Shown: one piece after another, positions 8,333 to 17,977 of the stretch | Numbering within the stretch: position 1 is the first letter of the stretch | Layout of the letters: every line of letters starts with the position of its first letter | From: an uncultured Blastocatellia bacterium | GTDB lineage: Bacteria; Acidobacteriota; Blastocatellia; HR10 | Direction: 5' to 3' | Assembly (NCBI GenBank): GCA_937934295.1 | Contig: CALHAI010000001.1 | Location: 1 to 42,078, forward strand | Length of the DNA stretch: 42,078 bases | Made by a program: the position numbers and the translations under genes | Notes under the pieces: generated by a model | What the model was told of the DNA's origin: nothing | Seen by the model: the letters and a program-made list of their open reading frames with translations, nothing else | Databases searched by the model: none

Positions 8333-8372
8333 GCCCGTCTCCGATGGCTGGTTGCACATCTTGGAGACGGGC
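8333..8372. repeat. 10-bp inverted repeat between divergent genes
   Basis: GCCCGTCTCC (8333-8342) and GGAGACGGGC (8363-8372) are perfectly complementary with 20 bp between. They lie just upstream of the extended -10 element of the glycosyltransferase gene and between two divergent genes. This could be a repressor operator or a hairpin in a leader. A second short hairpin, GCCGCT-CGAA-AGCGGC, is at 8291-8306. Confidence 0.5.
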
Positions 8373-8386
8373 CCGAAGGTTTTCCA

Positions 8387-8395
8387 TGTTACAAT
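8387..8395 (+). promoter_or_regulatory. Extended -10 promoter of the glycosyltransferase gene
   Basis: TG-T-TACAAT, an extended -10 element with no good -35 at normal spacing. It gives a leader of about 30 nt before the ATG at 8436. Confidence 0.5.
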
Positions 8396-8435
8396 TTCCG
8401 ACGTGCCTGGGCAAGAGGCACAAGCACAGGAGCAG

Positions 8436-10136
8436 ATGGCGGAAAGGGAGGTCCCCTGCGCACAGAAGCCCCTGCGCGTTTGGCTGATGGGCGTTTCGCT
8501 CGCGCTCGTCCTCCTCCCTTATGGCCTACACCTTGGCACGCCGTCGCTGTGGGATGCCAACGAGGCCTTCTACGTCGAGGGATCGCGCGAAATGCGCGAG
8601 GCGGGGGATTGGCTCACGCCGCGGTTCAACTTCGCGGAGAAGCTGAATAAGCCGATCCTCTCTTACTGGCTCGTCCTCCTCTCCTTCGAACTTTTCGGGG
8701 TGAGCGAGGGAGCCGAACGCGCGGTGATCCTGCTGGGCGTCATCCTGACGATCCTCCTGACCTATCGGCTGGGGAGGCTTCTCCTTGGCCAGCGCGTCGC
8801 GCTCTGGGGAGCGCTCATCGTGGCGACGAGCCCAAAGCTCATTATGGTGGCGCGGCGGTCACTCATTGACGCGCTGCTGACACTGCTGATCACTGCAGCC
8901 ATGTATTTCCTCCTCTGTGGATGGCGTCGGCGGTCGCGCGCGTATCTTGGCCTCGGTTATGCGGCGATGGGGCTTGGCGTATTAGCTAAGGGGTTGCTCG
9001 GGATCATCCTCCCGGCAGGGGTGATCGCGCTGTTTCTCCTCCTCACGCGTCGCCTCGCGGACGTGAAGCGCTTTCGCCCGGGACTTGGTGTACTCCTTGT
9101 CGTGGGGATCGCGGCGCCGTGGTTCGCGCTCATGACCCGGCGGCATGGAGGAGAGTATCTCTTCTCCTTCTTCATCGGAGAGCACGTCAGTCGGTATCTT
9201 CATGGGACGCACGGAGCGCAGCGCCCCTTCTGGTATTACGTCCCGACGCTGCTGGGTGAGTTCGCTCCGTGGTCCTTCTTCCTTCCGCTCGCCCTGGTGA
9301 TCGCGTGGAGGCACATTCGATCCGCCGGCCAAGAGGTGGAGGGCCAAAAGTCGCTTTCGCTCCCCGATGGGCTTTCTCTCCTGTGCATCTGGTTCGGCTT
9401 CGGGTTCGTGTTCTTCAGCCTCTCGGCGGCCAAGCAGAACGAGTATTTGCTCCCCCTCTATCCGGCCGCGGCGTTACTGGTTGCTCACATGTTCGCGGCG
9501 ATCGGCGCGCCCGGACGCCCGGCTCAGTCGCGCACTGGGAGAGGATTCCTCCTCTCCCTCGGTGCGGTGTGGGTCGCGCTGCTTTTGGCAGCTCGTTTAC
9601 TCTTTCACGCTGCGCGAACGCTCTTCCCCGATCCCCCATTGGCCTATCTCCCGGCGTTCGTGCTCGGAGCCGCAGCGCTTGGGCTCGCTTGGGAAGGATG
9701 GAGGCGACGCCCGCATCGCGTCTTCGGCGTGTTGGTCACGATGGTCGCGCTCCTTCATGCTTCGATGGCCGGGCTCCTTCCCGAGATCGAACGGTACCGC
9801 CCGATACGGCCATTGGCTGAGCGAATCCGGCAGGAAGCCGGACCGGAGGATCTCGTGGGGTACTACCGGTATACGGCTCCCAGCCTGTGCTACTACACGC
9901 GGCGACGGATCTTCGAGGCGTTCACTCCAGAGGAGCTGCGCGATCTCTGGCGCTTGGGGAAGCGCATCTTCTGCGTGATGCGAGAACACGATGCCCGCGA
10001 GCTTGTGGAACGCCACGGGTTCACGCTTCGGATGGTGGAATGTCGGCCTTCGCTCTTCCCCCTGCGGATGAGGGAGTTCCGGCGCCTGCGCCGTTCCGAA
10101 GACCTGCCGCGCATTTGCGTGGTGACCAATCGGTAG
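8436..10136 (+). CDS. GT39-family membrane glycosyltransferase (ArnT/PMT-like)
   Basis: A 566-residue multi-spanning membrane protein of the polyprenyl-phosphate-dependent mannosyltransferase/ArnT superfamily, which moves a sugar from a lipid carrier to a lipid or protein on the outer face of the inner membrane. After the first membrane segment comes LWDANEAFYVEGSREM, carrying the acidic pair (Asp40, Glu43) expected in the first periplasmic loop, then KLNKPILSYWL. About ten hydrophobic segments follow and a soluble C-terminal part (from about 440). Start chosen at 8436, with AGGAG just upstream and an extended -10 promoter in reach; an in-frame GTG at 8403 is possible. The frame stays open further upstream across the selenoprotein gene, but that part is not coding. 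Donor and acceptor are unknown. Confidence 0.88.
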   Translation: MAEREVPCAQKPLRVWLMGVSLALVLLPYGLHLGTPSLWDANEAFYVEGSREMREAGDWLTPRFNFAEKLNKPILSYWLVLLSFELFGVSEGAERAVILLGVILTILLTYRLGRLLLGQRVALWGALIVATSPKLIMVARRSLIDALLTLLITAAMYFLLCGWRRRSRAYLGLGYAAMGLGVLAKGLLGIILPAGVIALFLLLTRRLADVKRFRPGLGVLLVVGIAAPWFALMTRRHGGEYLFSFFIGEHVSRYLHGTHGAQRPFWYYVPTLLGEFAPWSFFLPLALVIAWRHIRSAGQEVEGQKSLSLPDGLSLLCIWFGFGFVFFSLSAAKQNEYLLPLYPAAALLVAHMFAAIGAPGRPAQSRTGRGFLLSLGAVWVALLLAARLLFHAARTLFPDPPLAYLPAFVLGAAALGLAWEGWRRRPHRVFGVLVTMVALLHASMAGLLPEIERYRPIRPLAERIRQEAGPEDLVGYYRYTAPSLCYYTRRRIFEAFTPEELRDLWRLGKRIFCVMREHDARELVERHGFTLRMVECRPSLFPLRMREFRRLRRSEDLPRICVVTNR

Positions 10137-10222
10137 AGATTGACTGAAGCGCGACGCTTCGGAAGGGCCGCGAAAGTGAATTCGGCGAAGCAGGAAGGAT
10201 CGGCCAAGAGGCGGTGCGAAAT

Positions 10223-10252
10223 TTGCCAAAGGCATCGGGCGAAGTGTACATT
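10223..10252 (+). promoter_or_regulatory. Sigma70-type promoter of lon
   Basis: TTGCCA (10223-10228), 18-bp spacer and TACATT (10247-10252), about 50-80 bp before the possible lon starts. No CIRCE-type inverted repeat is seen. Confidence 0.55.
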
Positions 10253-10330
10253 ACAGACTGGGCCTCCAGGTGGGGAGCGGAGCTCGCGCGGTGAGGGGAG
10301 ATGAGCCCTGGAGGGGAAGAGGAGGAGACG

Positions 10331-12685
10331 ATGGAACACGAAGAAGTGCTCGCGCTGCCGGTTCTGCCGCTGAAGAACGTCGTGCTCTTTCCGCACATGA
10401 CGATGCCGCTGTCGGTCGGGCGTCCGATCTCGATCGCCGCTGTGGAAGCGGCGCTCTCCAGCGAAGAAAAGCTCATGGTCGTGGTCGCGCAGCGCGATCC
10501 GAACATCGAAGAGCCCAAACCGGAAGACCTCTTCACCATTGGGACGAAAGCGGCCATTCGGCGAATGACCCGCGCTCAGGATGGGACGCTGCAAGTGCTC
10601 ATGCAAGGTCTGGAGCGCGTGGTCTTGCTGCGGATGGAGCAGATGGCGCCCTACATGCGGGCCCGCGTCAGTCCTTTCCCGCTTTTGGAAGAGAATCCCG
10701 TTGAGATCGAGGCCTTGCATCGGGCCATTCTCGATCAGGTCTCCAAGGCGCTCGGACTGCTCCCGCAAGTCCCCGAAGAGCTGCATGCCGCGTTCGCGCA
10801 GACGGACGATCCCGTGCGCCTGGCGTATCTGCTGGCCACGATCTTGAACCTGGACTTGTCGGCGTCGCAATCCCTTTTGGAAGCACGGACGAAGGACGAT
10901 CTGCTGCGCTTGCTCTTCACGCATCTCACGCATGAGGTGCAGGTCTTAGAACTGCGCCATAAGATCGCCAGCCAGGCGCAGCAAGAGATGACGCGCGAGC
11001 AGCGCGAATATTTCCTCCGGCAGCAACTGCGGGCCATCCAACGCGAATTGGGAGAGATCGATCCGCATCAGGCGGAGGTGAATCTCCTGCGTGAGCGCTT
11101 GGAGCAGGCCGAGCTCCCAGAATTCGTGCGAAAGGAGGCTGAGCGCGAGCTGAACCGGCTGGAGAAGCTGCCGAGCATGGCCCCAGATTATCACGTCATT
11201 CGCACGTATCTGGAGCTGGTCTTGGAATTGCCGTGGAATCGGCAGACGGAGGATAACCTCGATCTGGCGAACGTGCGGCGCGTGCTCGACGAGGATCATT
11301 ATGGGTTGGAGGACGTCAAGCAGCGCATCCTCGAACACCTGGCGATCTTGAAACTGAATCCAGAAGCGAAGGCGCCGATCCTCTGCTTTGTCGGTCCGCC
11401 CGGGGTGGGGAAGACGAGCCTCGGGCAATCCATCGCCCGCGCGCTCGGGCGAAAGTTCGAGCGATTAAGCCTCGGCGGACTGCACGACGAAGCGGAGCTG
11501 CGAGGCCATCGGCGCACGTATATCGGCGCCATGCCCGGGCGTATCATTCAGGCCCTGCGGCGTGCTGGGGTGAAGAATCCGCTCCTCATGCTCGATGAGG
11601 TGGACAAGATCGGGCGGGATTTCCGCGGCGACCCGGCCGCCGCACTTCTGGAGATCCTCGATCCGGAACAGAATCACTCGTTCCGCGACAACTATCTTGA
11701 CCTGCCGTTTGATCTCTCCAAGGTCTTCTTCATCACCACGGCGAACACGCTCGATACGATCCCGCGCCCACTTTTAGATCGCATGGAAGTGCTGCGGCTG
11801 CCCGGCTACAGCGAGGAGGAGAAGGTGGAGATCGCCCGACGCCATCTCGTCCCGAAAAAGCTCAAGGAGGCGGGCCTCACGGCCGCGCACCTGCAGATCC
11901 CGAATGCGACGCTCCGCTACATCATCGCGCGCTACACGCGCGAAGCGGGCGTGCGACAACTCGAGCGCGCGATCGCGCAAATCGCCCGCAAGGTCGCTCT
12001 CCGCATCGCGGAAGGTCATCCGGAGGGCGTGACCGTCGGGATCGAAGACGTGCCGGAGCTGCTCGGTCCCGAACGTTTCTTCCCCGAAGAGGCGCGCAAA
12101 GAGTTGCCGGTCGGCGTAGCGACTGGCGTCGCGTGGACCGAAACCGGAGGGGAGGTCCTCTACATCGAGGCGGCTCTGCTGCCCGGAGGAAAAGGCTTGA
12201 CGCTCACGGGGCAACTCGGCGAAGTCATGCAAGAATCGGCGAAAGCGGCCGAGAGCTACATCTGGGCGCACGCCGAGGCCTTCGGCGTCAATCGCGAGGT
12301 CTTCGAGAAAAACGGCGTGCACATTCACGTCCCTGCGGGAGCGATCCCGAAGGACGGTCCATCGGCGGGCATCGCGATGGTCACGGCTCTGGCCTCGCTC
12401 TACACTGGCATTCCCGTGCGCAACGATGTGGCGATGACGGGCGAGATCACGCTCTCGGGCCTGATCCTTCCCGTTGGGGGCATCAAGGAGAAAGTCCTGG
12501 CGGCGCGCCGCGCGGGCATTCGATGCATCATCCTCCCGCGCCCGAATGAGAAAGACCTCCGGGAACTCCCCGAGCACGTTCGGAACGAAATGGAATTCCT
12601 CTTCGTCGAGCGCATCGAGGAGGCCATCAGCGTTGCCATCCCCGAACTCGCCGAGCGGCTGGAGCGCCTCAAGCAAGTGGCCTGA
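10331..12685 (+). CDS. lon: ATP-dependent Lon protease
   Basis: A cytoplasmic AAA+ serine protease that degrades misfolded and regulatory proteins. Taking ATG at 10331 gives 784 residues, the usual length. The order is the LAN substrate domain from LPVLPLKNVVLFPHMTMPL, the coiled central region, Walker A GPPGVGKT (355-362), Walker B LLMLDEVDK, and the C-terminal protease domain with the Ser-Lys dyad: Ser678 in KDGPSAGIAM and the lysine of GGIKEKVLAARRAG (about 721). GGAGG five bases upstream supports 10331; ATG at 10301 in the same frame would add ten acidic residues. It converges on a subtilase gene with 51 bp between the stop codons; that gap contains short inverted repeats (for example CTCC-GCGT-GGAG) that may serve as a two-way terminator. 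Confidence 0.98.
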   Translation: MEHEEVLALPVLPLKNVVLFPHMTMPLSVGRPISIAAVEAALSSEEKLMVVVAQRDPNIEEPKPEDLFTIGTKAAIRRMTRAQDGTLQVLMQGLERVVLLRMEQMAPYMRARVSPFPLLEENPVEIEALHRAILDQVSKALGLLPQVPEELHAAFAQTDDPVRLAYLLATILNLDLSASQSLLEARTKDDLLRLLFTHLTHEVQVLELRHKIASQAQQEMTREQREYFLRQQLRAIQRELGEIDPHQAEVNLLRERLEQAELPEFVRKEAERELNRLEKLPSMAPDYHVIRTYLELVLELPWNRQTEDNLDLANVRRVLDEDHYGLEDVKQRILEHLAILKLNPEAKAPILCFVGPPGVGKTSLGQSIARALGRKFERLSLGGLHDEAELRGHRRTYIGAMPGRIIQALRRAGVKNPLLMLDEVDKIGRDFRGDPAAALLEILDPEQNHSFRDNYLDLPFDLSKVFFITTANTLDTIPRPLLDRMEVLRLPGYSEEEKVEIARRHLVPKKLKEAGLTAAHLQIPNATLRYIIARYTREAGVRQLERAIAQIARKVALRIAEGHPEGVTVGIEDVPELLGPERFFPEEARKELPVGVATGVAWTETGGEVLYIEAALLPGGKGLTLTGQLGEVMQESAKAAESYIWAHAEAFGVNREVFEKNGVHIHVPAGAIPKDGPSAGIAMVTALASLYTGIPVRNDVAMTGEITLSGLILPVGGIKEKVLAARRAGIRCIILPRPNEKDLRELPEHVRNEMEFLFVERIEEAISVAIPELAERLERLKQVA

Positions 12686-12736
12686 GGCGCAGGAGGAAAG
12701 CCCCTGGACTCCGCGTGGAGACCTCTGGAGAGGGGT

Positions 12737-14857
12737 TCACCTCTTCACGAGTGTGACGATGTTGGAGTCGTATGTCCTCCCCTCATCGGTTCGAGCGCGC
12801 ACGAGGACGCGGTAGTTTTGAGGGCCTGCGGGAAGACTCGCCAGCGTGATGGCGACGCGGTGAGTGAGAGTGAGGAAGCGATAGGGGGCGATCGTCGCCG
12901 TGAAGTTCGGGATCGCGTCCAGAGGGACCACCTGCAAGGCGACGCCACCTCTGTAGCTCGGATGCTTGCGGACGGCGAGGAAGAAGGTCGCCTGCTTGTT
13001 CTGAAGCCGAACCGAAGCCGGCGCGGCACTGATGGAGACCTTAGGAGGTGCGGTGACGGTGATCTCGATCTCGGCCGTCGCGTCGCCACCGCGCCCGTCG
13101 CTGGCGCGCACGCTGACGGTCACGCGAACGGGATCGGTATCGGGGATTGGATTGACGCCGGTCGTATCCAGTTGCGCGGTGGCTCCGGAATCCGTGAGCC
13201 TTCCCGCGGAAGCGGTCCACGTGTAGGCGAGCGCATCGCCATCGGGGTCGCCCCCGTGAGCGGTGAGGAAGACCATGAAGCCGTCTTGAATCGTCGTTCG
13301 ACTCGCCTCAATGGCGACTTGCGGAGGACGATTCGGGGGACGAACGGCGATGCTTCGACTGGCTGAGGCCGAGTGGCCGCGCCCATCCGCTACGGTGACG
13401 GTGACGACGACGATGACCGCCGGCGCGCCGGGCGTGGGATTGATGCCCGTCGTATCCAGTGTCGCTGCGGTGATCCCGGCCTCGAGCGTTCCGGCCGTCG
13501 TCTTCCAACTGTAGGTGAGAGGATCCCCATCGGGATCGCTCCCATTGGCCGTGAAGGAGACGCGTTCCCCATCATCCACGACGAGGCGGCTGGCCGAGAG
13601 TGAGACCATGGGGGGACAATCCTTCTCGCACACCTTGGCGGGATCATCGGCGTTGAGCGCTCGGAGCGTCCCCACGGCGTCGAGGATTCCACCCGTGCTG
13701 ACCTTTCCCGCGAGCGTGGGCACAAGCTGCACGCCTTGCTGTAGCGCCTGCTGAAGCTCATGGAGGGGAACGTCGCGGACCGAGAGCGCCAACGCCGCCA
13801 CCCCGGCGACATGCGGCGTCGCCATCGAAGTCCCACTGAAGCTGGCGTAGCCTCCGCCCGGCACCGTGCTCAAGATGGAGCGTCCAGGGGCCGCCAGGTC
13901 CACCCAATCGCCATAGTTCGAGAAATAGGCGAGGTCGCCGTTCTGATCCACAGCCGCGACCGAGAGCACGCCCTCATAGGCCGCCGGATACTGCCTCACG
14001 TTCGTGTTCCCATTGCCGGCGGCGGCGACGAAGAGAATCCCCTCGGCGCTCAACCGCTCGATGGCTTCCTCAAGGGCGCGCGAATAGGTGTCGGCCCCCC
14101 AACTGGCGTTCACCACGCGAATGTTCACCCCGCGCCGCTTCATGGTGAGGACGTAGTCTATCGCCTCGAGGGCATCTGAGAGATACCCGGAGCCGTCTTT
14201 GTCGAGGAATTTCAGCGCCATGATCTGCACACGCCAATTCACGCCGACGATGCCGACCTGATTGTCTCCGACAGCGCCAATCGTTCCCGCCACATGCGTC
14301 CCGTGCCGATTATCATCCTCCGGAGGTCGCGAGGGCGAGATCGCGTTGTAGCCGTAGACGTCATCCACGTAGCCGTTGCCGTCATCATCCCGAAGATTGC
14401 CGGGAATCTCCCCCGTATTCACCCACATGTTGTCCCGGAGATCGGGATGCCGGTAGTCAATGCCCGTGTCGATCACGGCGACGACGACATCGGCGCTGCC
14501 ACTGGTCACCGTCCAAGCCTCCGGCGCGCCGATCATCTCCAGCCCCCACAGATTGGCGAAGTTCGGATCGTTGGGGACCACCCGATCGGCGGCGTAGAGC
14601 AAGTCCGGCTCCGCGTACTCGATGTCCTCCTCATACGACAAAAGGCTCAAGCGGGTGAGCACGTCTTCGCCCTTTTGCAGAGTGATGATCTGGGGGCGCC
14701 GCATGCCGCGACGCTTGATGAGCACGCGCTGAGGGTGATAGCGAGCGCCGATGAACCGCCACAGATCGAAAGAAGACCGCTGTTGAGCGCCCGATCGGGA
14801 AGGCATTCCCGCGACGATCACGACCGCGACGAGAAGACCGACAATTGACTTTCTCAT
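12737..14857 (-). CDS. Secreted subtilisin-like serine protease (S8) with two PKD/cadherin-like repeats
   Basis: A 706-residue exported peptidase. The start is set at 14857, where MRKSIVGLLVAVVIVAG forms a signal peptide; the open frame extends further but would overlap uvrA. After a propeptide-like region, the subtilase domain shows Asp130 in VIDTGIDYRHPDL, His185 in HGTHVAG, the oxyanion Asn282 in AAAGNGN and Ser344 in SGTSMATPHVAG. A calcium-loop-like acidic stretch DDDGNGYVDD is near 157-166. After residue 430, two similar beta-sandwich repeats follow, each with GSDPDGD or GGDPDGD, a TW-containing strand and DTTGxNP, ending in an Ig-like tail. These probably bind surfaces or calcium. The likely role is degradation of extracellular protein. 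Confidence 0.93.
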   Translation of the reverse strand: MRKSIVGLLVAVVIVAGMPSRSGAQQRSSFDLWRFIGARYHPQRVLIKRRGMRRPQIITLQKGEDVLTRLSLLSYEEDIEYAEPDLLYAADRVVPNDPNFANLWGLEMIGAPEAWTVTSGSADVVVAVIDTGIDYRHPDLRDNMWVNTGEIPGNLRDDDGNGYVDDVYGYNAISPSRPPEDDNRHGTHVAGTIGAVGDNQVGIVGVNWRVQIMALKFLDKDGSGYLSDALEAIDYVLTMKRRGVNIRVVNASWGADTYSRALEEAIERLSAEGILFVAAAGNGNTNVRQYPAAYEGVLSVAAVDQNGDLAYFSNYGDWVDLAAPGRSILSTVPGGGYASFSGTSMATPHVAGVAALALSVRDVPLHELQQALQQGVQLVPTLAGKVSTGGILDAVGTLRALNADDPAKVCEKDCPPMVSLSASRLVVDDGERVSFTANGSDPDGDPLTYSWKTTAGTLEAGITAATLDTTGINPTPGAPAVIVVVTVTVADGRGHSASASRSIAVRPPNRPPQVAIEASRTTIQDGFMVFLTAHGGDPDGDALAYTWTASAGRLTDSGATAQLDTTGVNPIPDTDPVRVTVSVRASDGRGGDATAEIEITVTAPPKVSISAAPASVRLQNKQATFFLAVRKHPSYRGGVALQVVPLDAIPNFTATIAPYRFLTLTHRVAITLASLPAGPQNYRVLVRARTDEGRTYDSNIVTLVKR

Positions 14858-14970
14858 TTGCGCCCTCTCCGAAAAACGTCTCTCGGGTTTCACTACTGTG
14901 ACGCGCCGTCGAGAAGTCCCGGTTGGCCACAAATTCTCGTCGCAGATGAGGGGTCGTGAAACGAGCGGTC

Positions 14971-17820
14971 TCAGCAGGAGCGGTCGGCTGATGCGCACGT
15001 GCCGAGGAGGATTGGCGCCAGGGCTTGTCCCGTATAGGAGCCGGGCGTACGCGCGATCGTCTCGGGCGGTCCTTCGGCGACGACCCATCCGCCCTCCTCG
15101 CCGCCTTCGGGGCCGAGGTCAATGATCCAGTCGGCGCATTTGATGACCTCCAGATTGTGCTCGATGACGATCACCGTATTGCCCATGTTCACGAGCCGCT
15201 GTAGGACATCGAGCAAGCGCCGCACGTCCTCGAAGTGAAGTCCCGTCGTCGGTTCGTCGAGGATATAGATCGTGCGTCCGGTCGCCCGCTTGCTCAGCTC
15301 GCGCGCGAGCTTGATGCGTTGGGCTTCGCCGCCGGAGAGCGTCGTGGCCGGTTGGCCGAGTTCGATATATCCGAGGCCGACATCGAGCAGCGTCTGGAGC
15401 TTGTTCCGAATCGGGGGGATAGTCTCCAACAAAGTGTACGCCTCTTCCACCGTCATGCGGAGGATGTCGGCGATCGAGCATCCCTTGTAGCGCACGCTCA
15501 ACGTCTCCTGGTTATAGCGCGCTCCGCGGCAGACGTCGCAGGTCACATAGACGTCGGGGAGGAAGCTCATCTCGATGCGCTTCATGCCATCGCCCTGACA
15601 CGCCTCACATCGTCCGCCTTTGACGTTGAAGCTGAAGCGGCCGGGCTGGTATCCCCGTTCGCGCGCCTCCGGCAATTGTGCGAAGAGCTGACGGATGAAG
15701 GTGAAGACGCCGACATACGTGGCTGGATTCGAGCGCGGTGTCCGCCCAATGGGCGATTGATCGATCTCGATGACCTTGTCCACATGCTCCAGTCCGGTGA
15801 TGCGCTCATGTGGGCCCGGCTCAAGTGGGCTCCCATAGAGGTGGCGCGCGAGGGCGCGATAGAGGATCTCATCCACAAGCGTGGACTTGCCTGATCCGGA
15901 GACGCCCGTCACGCAGATGAACAGCCCCAAGGGGAACGAGACCGTGATGTTCTTGAGATTGTTCGCCCGCGCGCCATAGATGGTGAGGTAGCGTTCGCCC
16001 GGAGTGCGACGCGCGGTCGGGATCGGGATCCGGCGGCGTCCAGAGAGATACTGCCCCGTGAGCGAATCCGGATGGCGAGCGATTTGGTCCGGGGTCCCGC
16101 AGGCGACCAGATACCCCCCATGCACGCCGGCACCCGGGCCAAGATCAATGATGTAGTCGGCGCGACGGATCGTCGCCTCATCGTGCTCGACGACGACGAC
16201 CGTGTTCCCCAGATCGCGCAGTTTCTCCAGCGTGGCGAGCAAGCATGCGTTATCGCGCGGATGAAGCCCGATCGAAGGCTCATCGAGCACATAGAGCACG
16301 CCGCGCAACTGCGAGCCAATTTGTGTCGCTAAGCGAACGCGTTGCGCCTCGCCCCCGGAAAGCGTGGAGGCCGGACGATCCAACGTCAAATACCCCACGC
16401 CCACCGTGTCCAGGAATTCCAACCGCGTGCCGATCTCGCGCAGAAGCGGCTCGGCGATCTGTCGTTCCCGAGGCGTTAACTCATTGGGGAGATCCCGGAA
16501 GACCCATATGGCTTCGCGGATGGGAAGCGCCGTGTAGTCGGCGATCGAGCGCCCGGCCACGCGCACCGCGAGACTCGCTCGCTGCAGCCGCTTCCCTTCG
16601 CACGTCGGACACGGCACGGCCCGAATGAGCGCGCGGTAGAGATCAGTCTTGTCATCCTCCCCGTCGTTCTCGTCCCGCTCCAGATGGCGCTCCAGCAAGG
16701 CAACTGCCCCTGCCCATTCGAGCCGATAGCGAAAGCCATTGTGCTCGAAAGGAATTCGCTCGCGCAGGCCATGGAAGAAGGCCTCTTTCACTCGAGGCGG
16801 AAGTTCGGCGAACGAACGGGTTGGCTCGATGCGATAATGACGGACGAGAGCAAGAAGAACGTCCTTCAGATACCTCCCGAGCGCGCGATCAAACGGGAGC
16901 ACTTCCAACCGATCCAGCGGCTGCGCGGGATCGGGGATCATCCGCTCCGGCGCGATCTCGCTCTTGGTCCCCAAACCATGACAGTCGGAGCATGCGCCAT
17001 AGGGGCTGTTGAACGAGAACGAACGTGGCTCTAACGCTGGGACGGAGATGCCGCACTCGATGCAGGCCATCTTCTCCGAATACAACTGCTCGCCACCATC
17101 CACGACGGCGATCGTCACGATCCCTTCGGTCAGCTTGAGTGCCGTGCGAATCGAACGCTCCAGACGCTCCTGAACACCCGGCTTCAACAGCAGCCGATCC
17201 ACGACGACCTCGATCGTATGATTCTTCCGCTTATCGAGCTTGATCTCCTCATCGAGGGCGCGGAGCTCGCCGTCAATGCGAGCGCGCACGAAACCGGACT
17301 GAGCCAGCTTCTGCAACTCCTTCCGGAATTCCCCCTTACGTCCGCGCACGATCGGGGCTAGGACCATCACCCGTTCACCCGGCGGCAAATCCAGGACAGC
17401 CTTCACGATCTGCTCGACCGATTGCCGAGTGATGGGACGCCCGCACTTGGGACAATGCGGCTTGCCGATCGCCGAGAAGAGCACGCGCAGATAATCATAG
17501 ATCTCGGTGACCGTCCCGACGGTCGAGCGTGGACTCCGGCTGATCGTCTTCTGCTCGATGGAGAGCGCGGGCGAGAGCCCTTCGATGGCATCCACATCTG
17601 GCTTCTCGAACTGATCGAGGAACTGGCGAGCGTAGACCGAGAGCGATTCCACGTAGCGGCGCTGCCCTTCGGCATAGAGGGTGTCGAAGGCGAGGCTCGA
17701 TTTCCCCGATCCGCTGAGCCCTGTAATGACCGTGAGCGAGCGATGCGGGATCTCCAGATCGAGGTTCTTCAGGTTGTGCTGTCGAGCGCCCCGAACGGTG
17801 ATGCGATCAATCGACATCAC
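14971..17820 (-). CDS. uvrA: Excinuclease ABC subunit A
   Basis: The damage-recognition ATPase of nucleotide excision repair, 949 residues, full length for the family. Both ABC modules are present: N-terminal Walker [20 protein letters not shown], followed by [13 protein letters not shown], and the second Walker [23 protein letters not shown] signature motifs [12 protein letters not shown] and [12 protein letters not shown] precede LDEPSIGLH and LDEPTTGLH. Zinc-binding cysteines are seen in CPKCGRPI, in the CIECG...CSDCHGLG insertion, and in CEACQGDG...CDVCRG. The ATG has GGGAGG upstream and a good promoter lies about 70 bp further. It is followed by a subtilase gene on the same strand with a 113-bp gap. 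Confidence 0.99.
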   Translation of the reverse strand: MMSIDRITVRGARQHNLKNLDLEIPHRSLTVITGLSGSGKSSLAFDTLYAEGQRRYVESLSVYARQFLDQFEKPDVDAIEGLSPALSIEQKTISRSPRSTVGTVTEIYDYLRVLFSAIGKPHCPKCGRPITRQSVEQIVKAVLDLPPGERVMVLAPIVRGRKGEFRKELQKLAQSGFVRARIDGELRALDEEIKLDKRKNHTIEVVVDRLLLKPGVQERLERSIRTALKLTEGIVTIAVVDGGEQLYSEKMACIECGISVPALEPRSFSFNSPYGACSDCHGLGTKSEIAPERMIPDPAQPLDRLEVLPFDRALGRYLKDVLLALVRHYRIEPTRSFAELPPRVKEAFFHGLRERIPFEHNGFRYRLEWAGAVALLERHLERDENDGEDDKTDLYRALIRAVPCPTCEGKRLQRASLAVRVAGRSIADYTALPIREAIWVFRDLPNELTPRERQIAEPLLREIGTRLEFLDTVGVGYLTLDRPASTLSGGEAQRVRLATQIGSQLRGVLYVLDEPSIGLHPRDNACLLATLEKLRDLGNTVVVVEHDEATIRRADYIIDLGPGAGVHGGYLVACGTPDQIARHPDSLTGQYLSGRRRIPIPTARRTPGERYLTIYGARANNLKNITVSFPLGLFICVTGVSGSGKSTLVDEILYRALARHLYGSPLEPGPHERITGLEHVDKVIEIDQSPIGRTPRSNPATYVGVFTFIRQLFAQLPEARERGYQPGRFSFNVKGGRCEACQGDGMKRIEMSFLPDVYVTCDVCRGARYNQETLSVRYKGCSIADILRMTVEEAYTLLETIPPIRNKLQTLLDVGLGYIELGQPATTLSGGEAQRIKLARELSKRATGRTIYILDEPTTGLHFEDVRRLLDVLQRLVNMGNTVIVIEHNLEVIKCADWIIDLGPEGGEEGGWVVAEGPPETIARTPGSYTGQALAPILLGTCASADRSC

Positions 17821-17883
17821 TCGCCTCCCGCCGCGCGTGCGGAGTTTCTCAGAGACGTTTCTTCACCGCGATCCAAAGAAGGA

Positions 17884-17913
17884 ATGTTACTGATCGCGCG
17901 CTCGGGGTGTCAA
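17884..17913 (-). promoter_or_regulatory. Sigma70-type promoter of uvrA
   Basis: Read on the minus strand: TTGACA (17913-17908), 18-bp spacer, TAACAT (17889-17884). The predicted leader is about 55-60 nt. No LexA-type box was recognised. Confidence 0.7.
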
Positions 17914-17977
17914 GAAGAGGGAAGTTCCAGCAGCCTGACGAGCCGGCTCGCTGGGAGAGATGTCCGTCGCCTTTTCA

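Noticed and set aside
7680..8435. Upstream extension of the glycosyltransferase frame across the selenoprotein gene
   Set aside because: It is antisense to a gene with good motifs, has no similarity to GT39 proteins, and the promoter lies inside it.
14858..15088. N-terminal extension of the subtilase frame overlapping uvrA
   Set aside because: The signal peptide and ribosome site place the start at 14857; the extension would overlap the 3' end of uvrA and is not protein-like.
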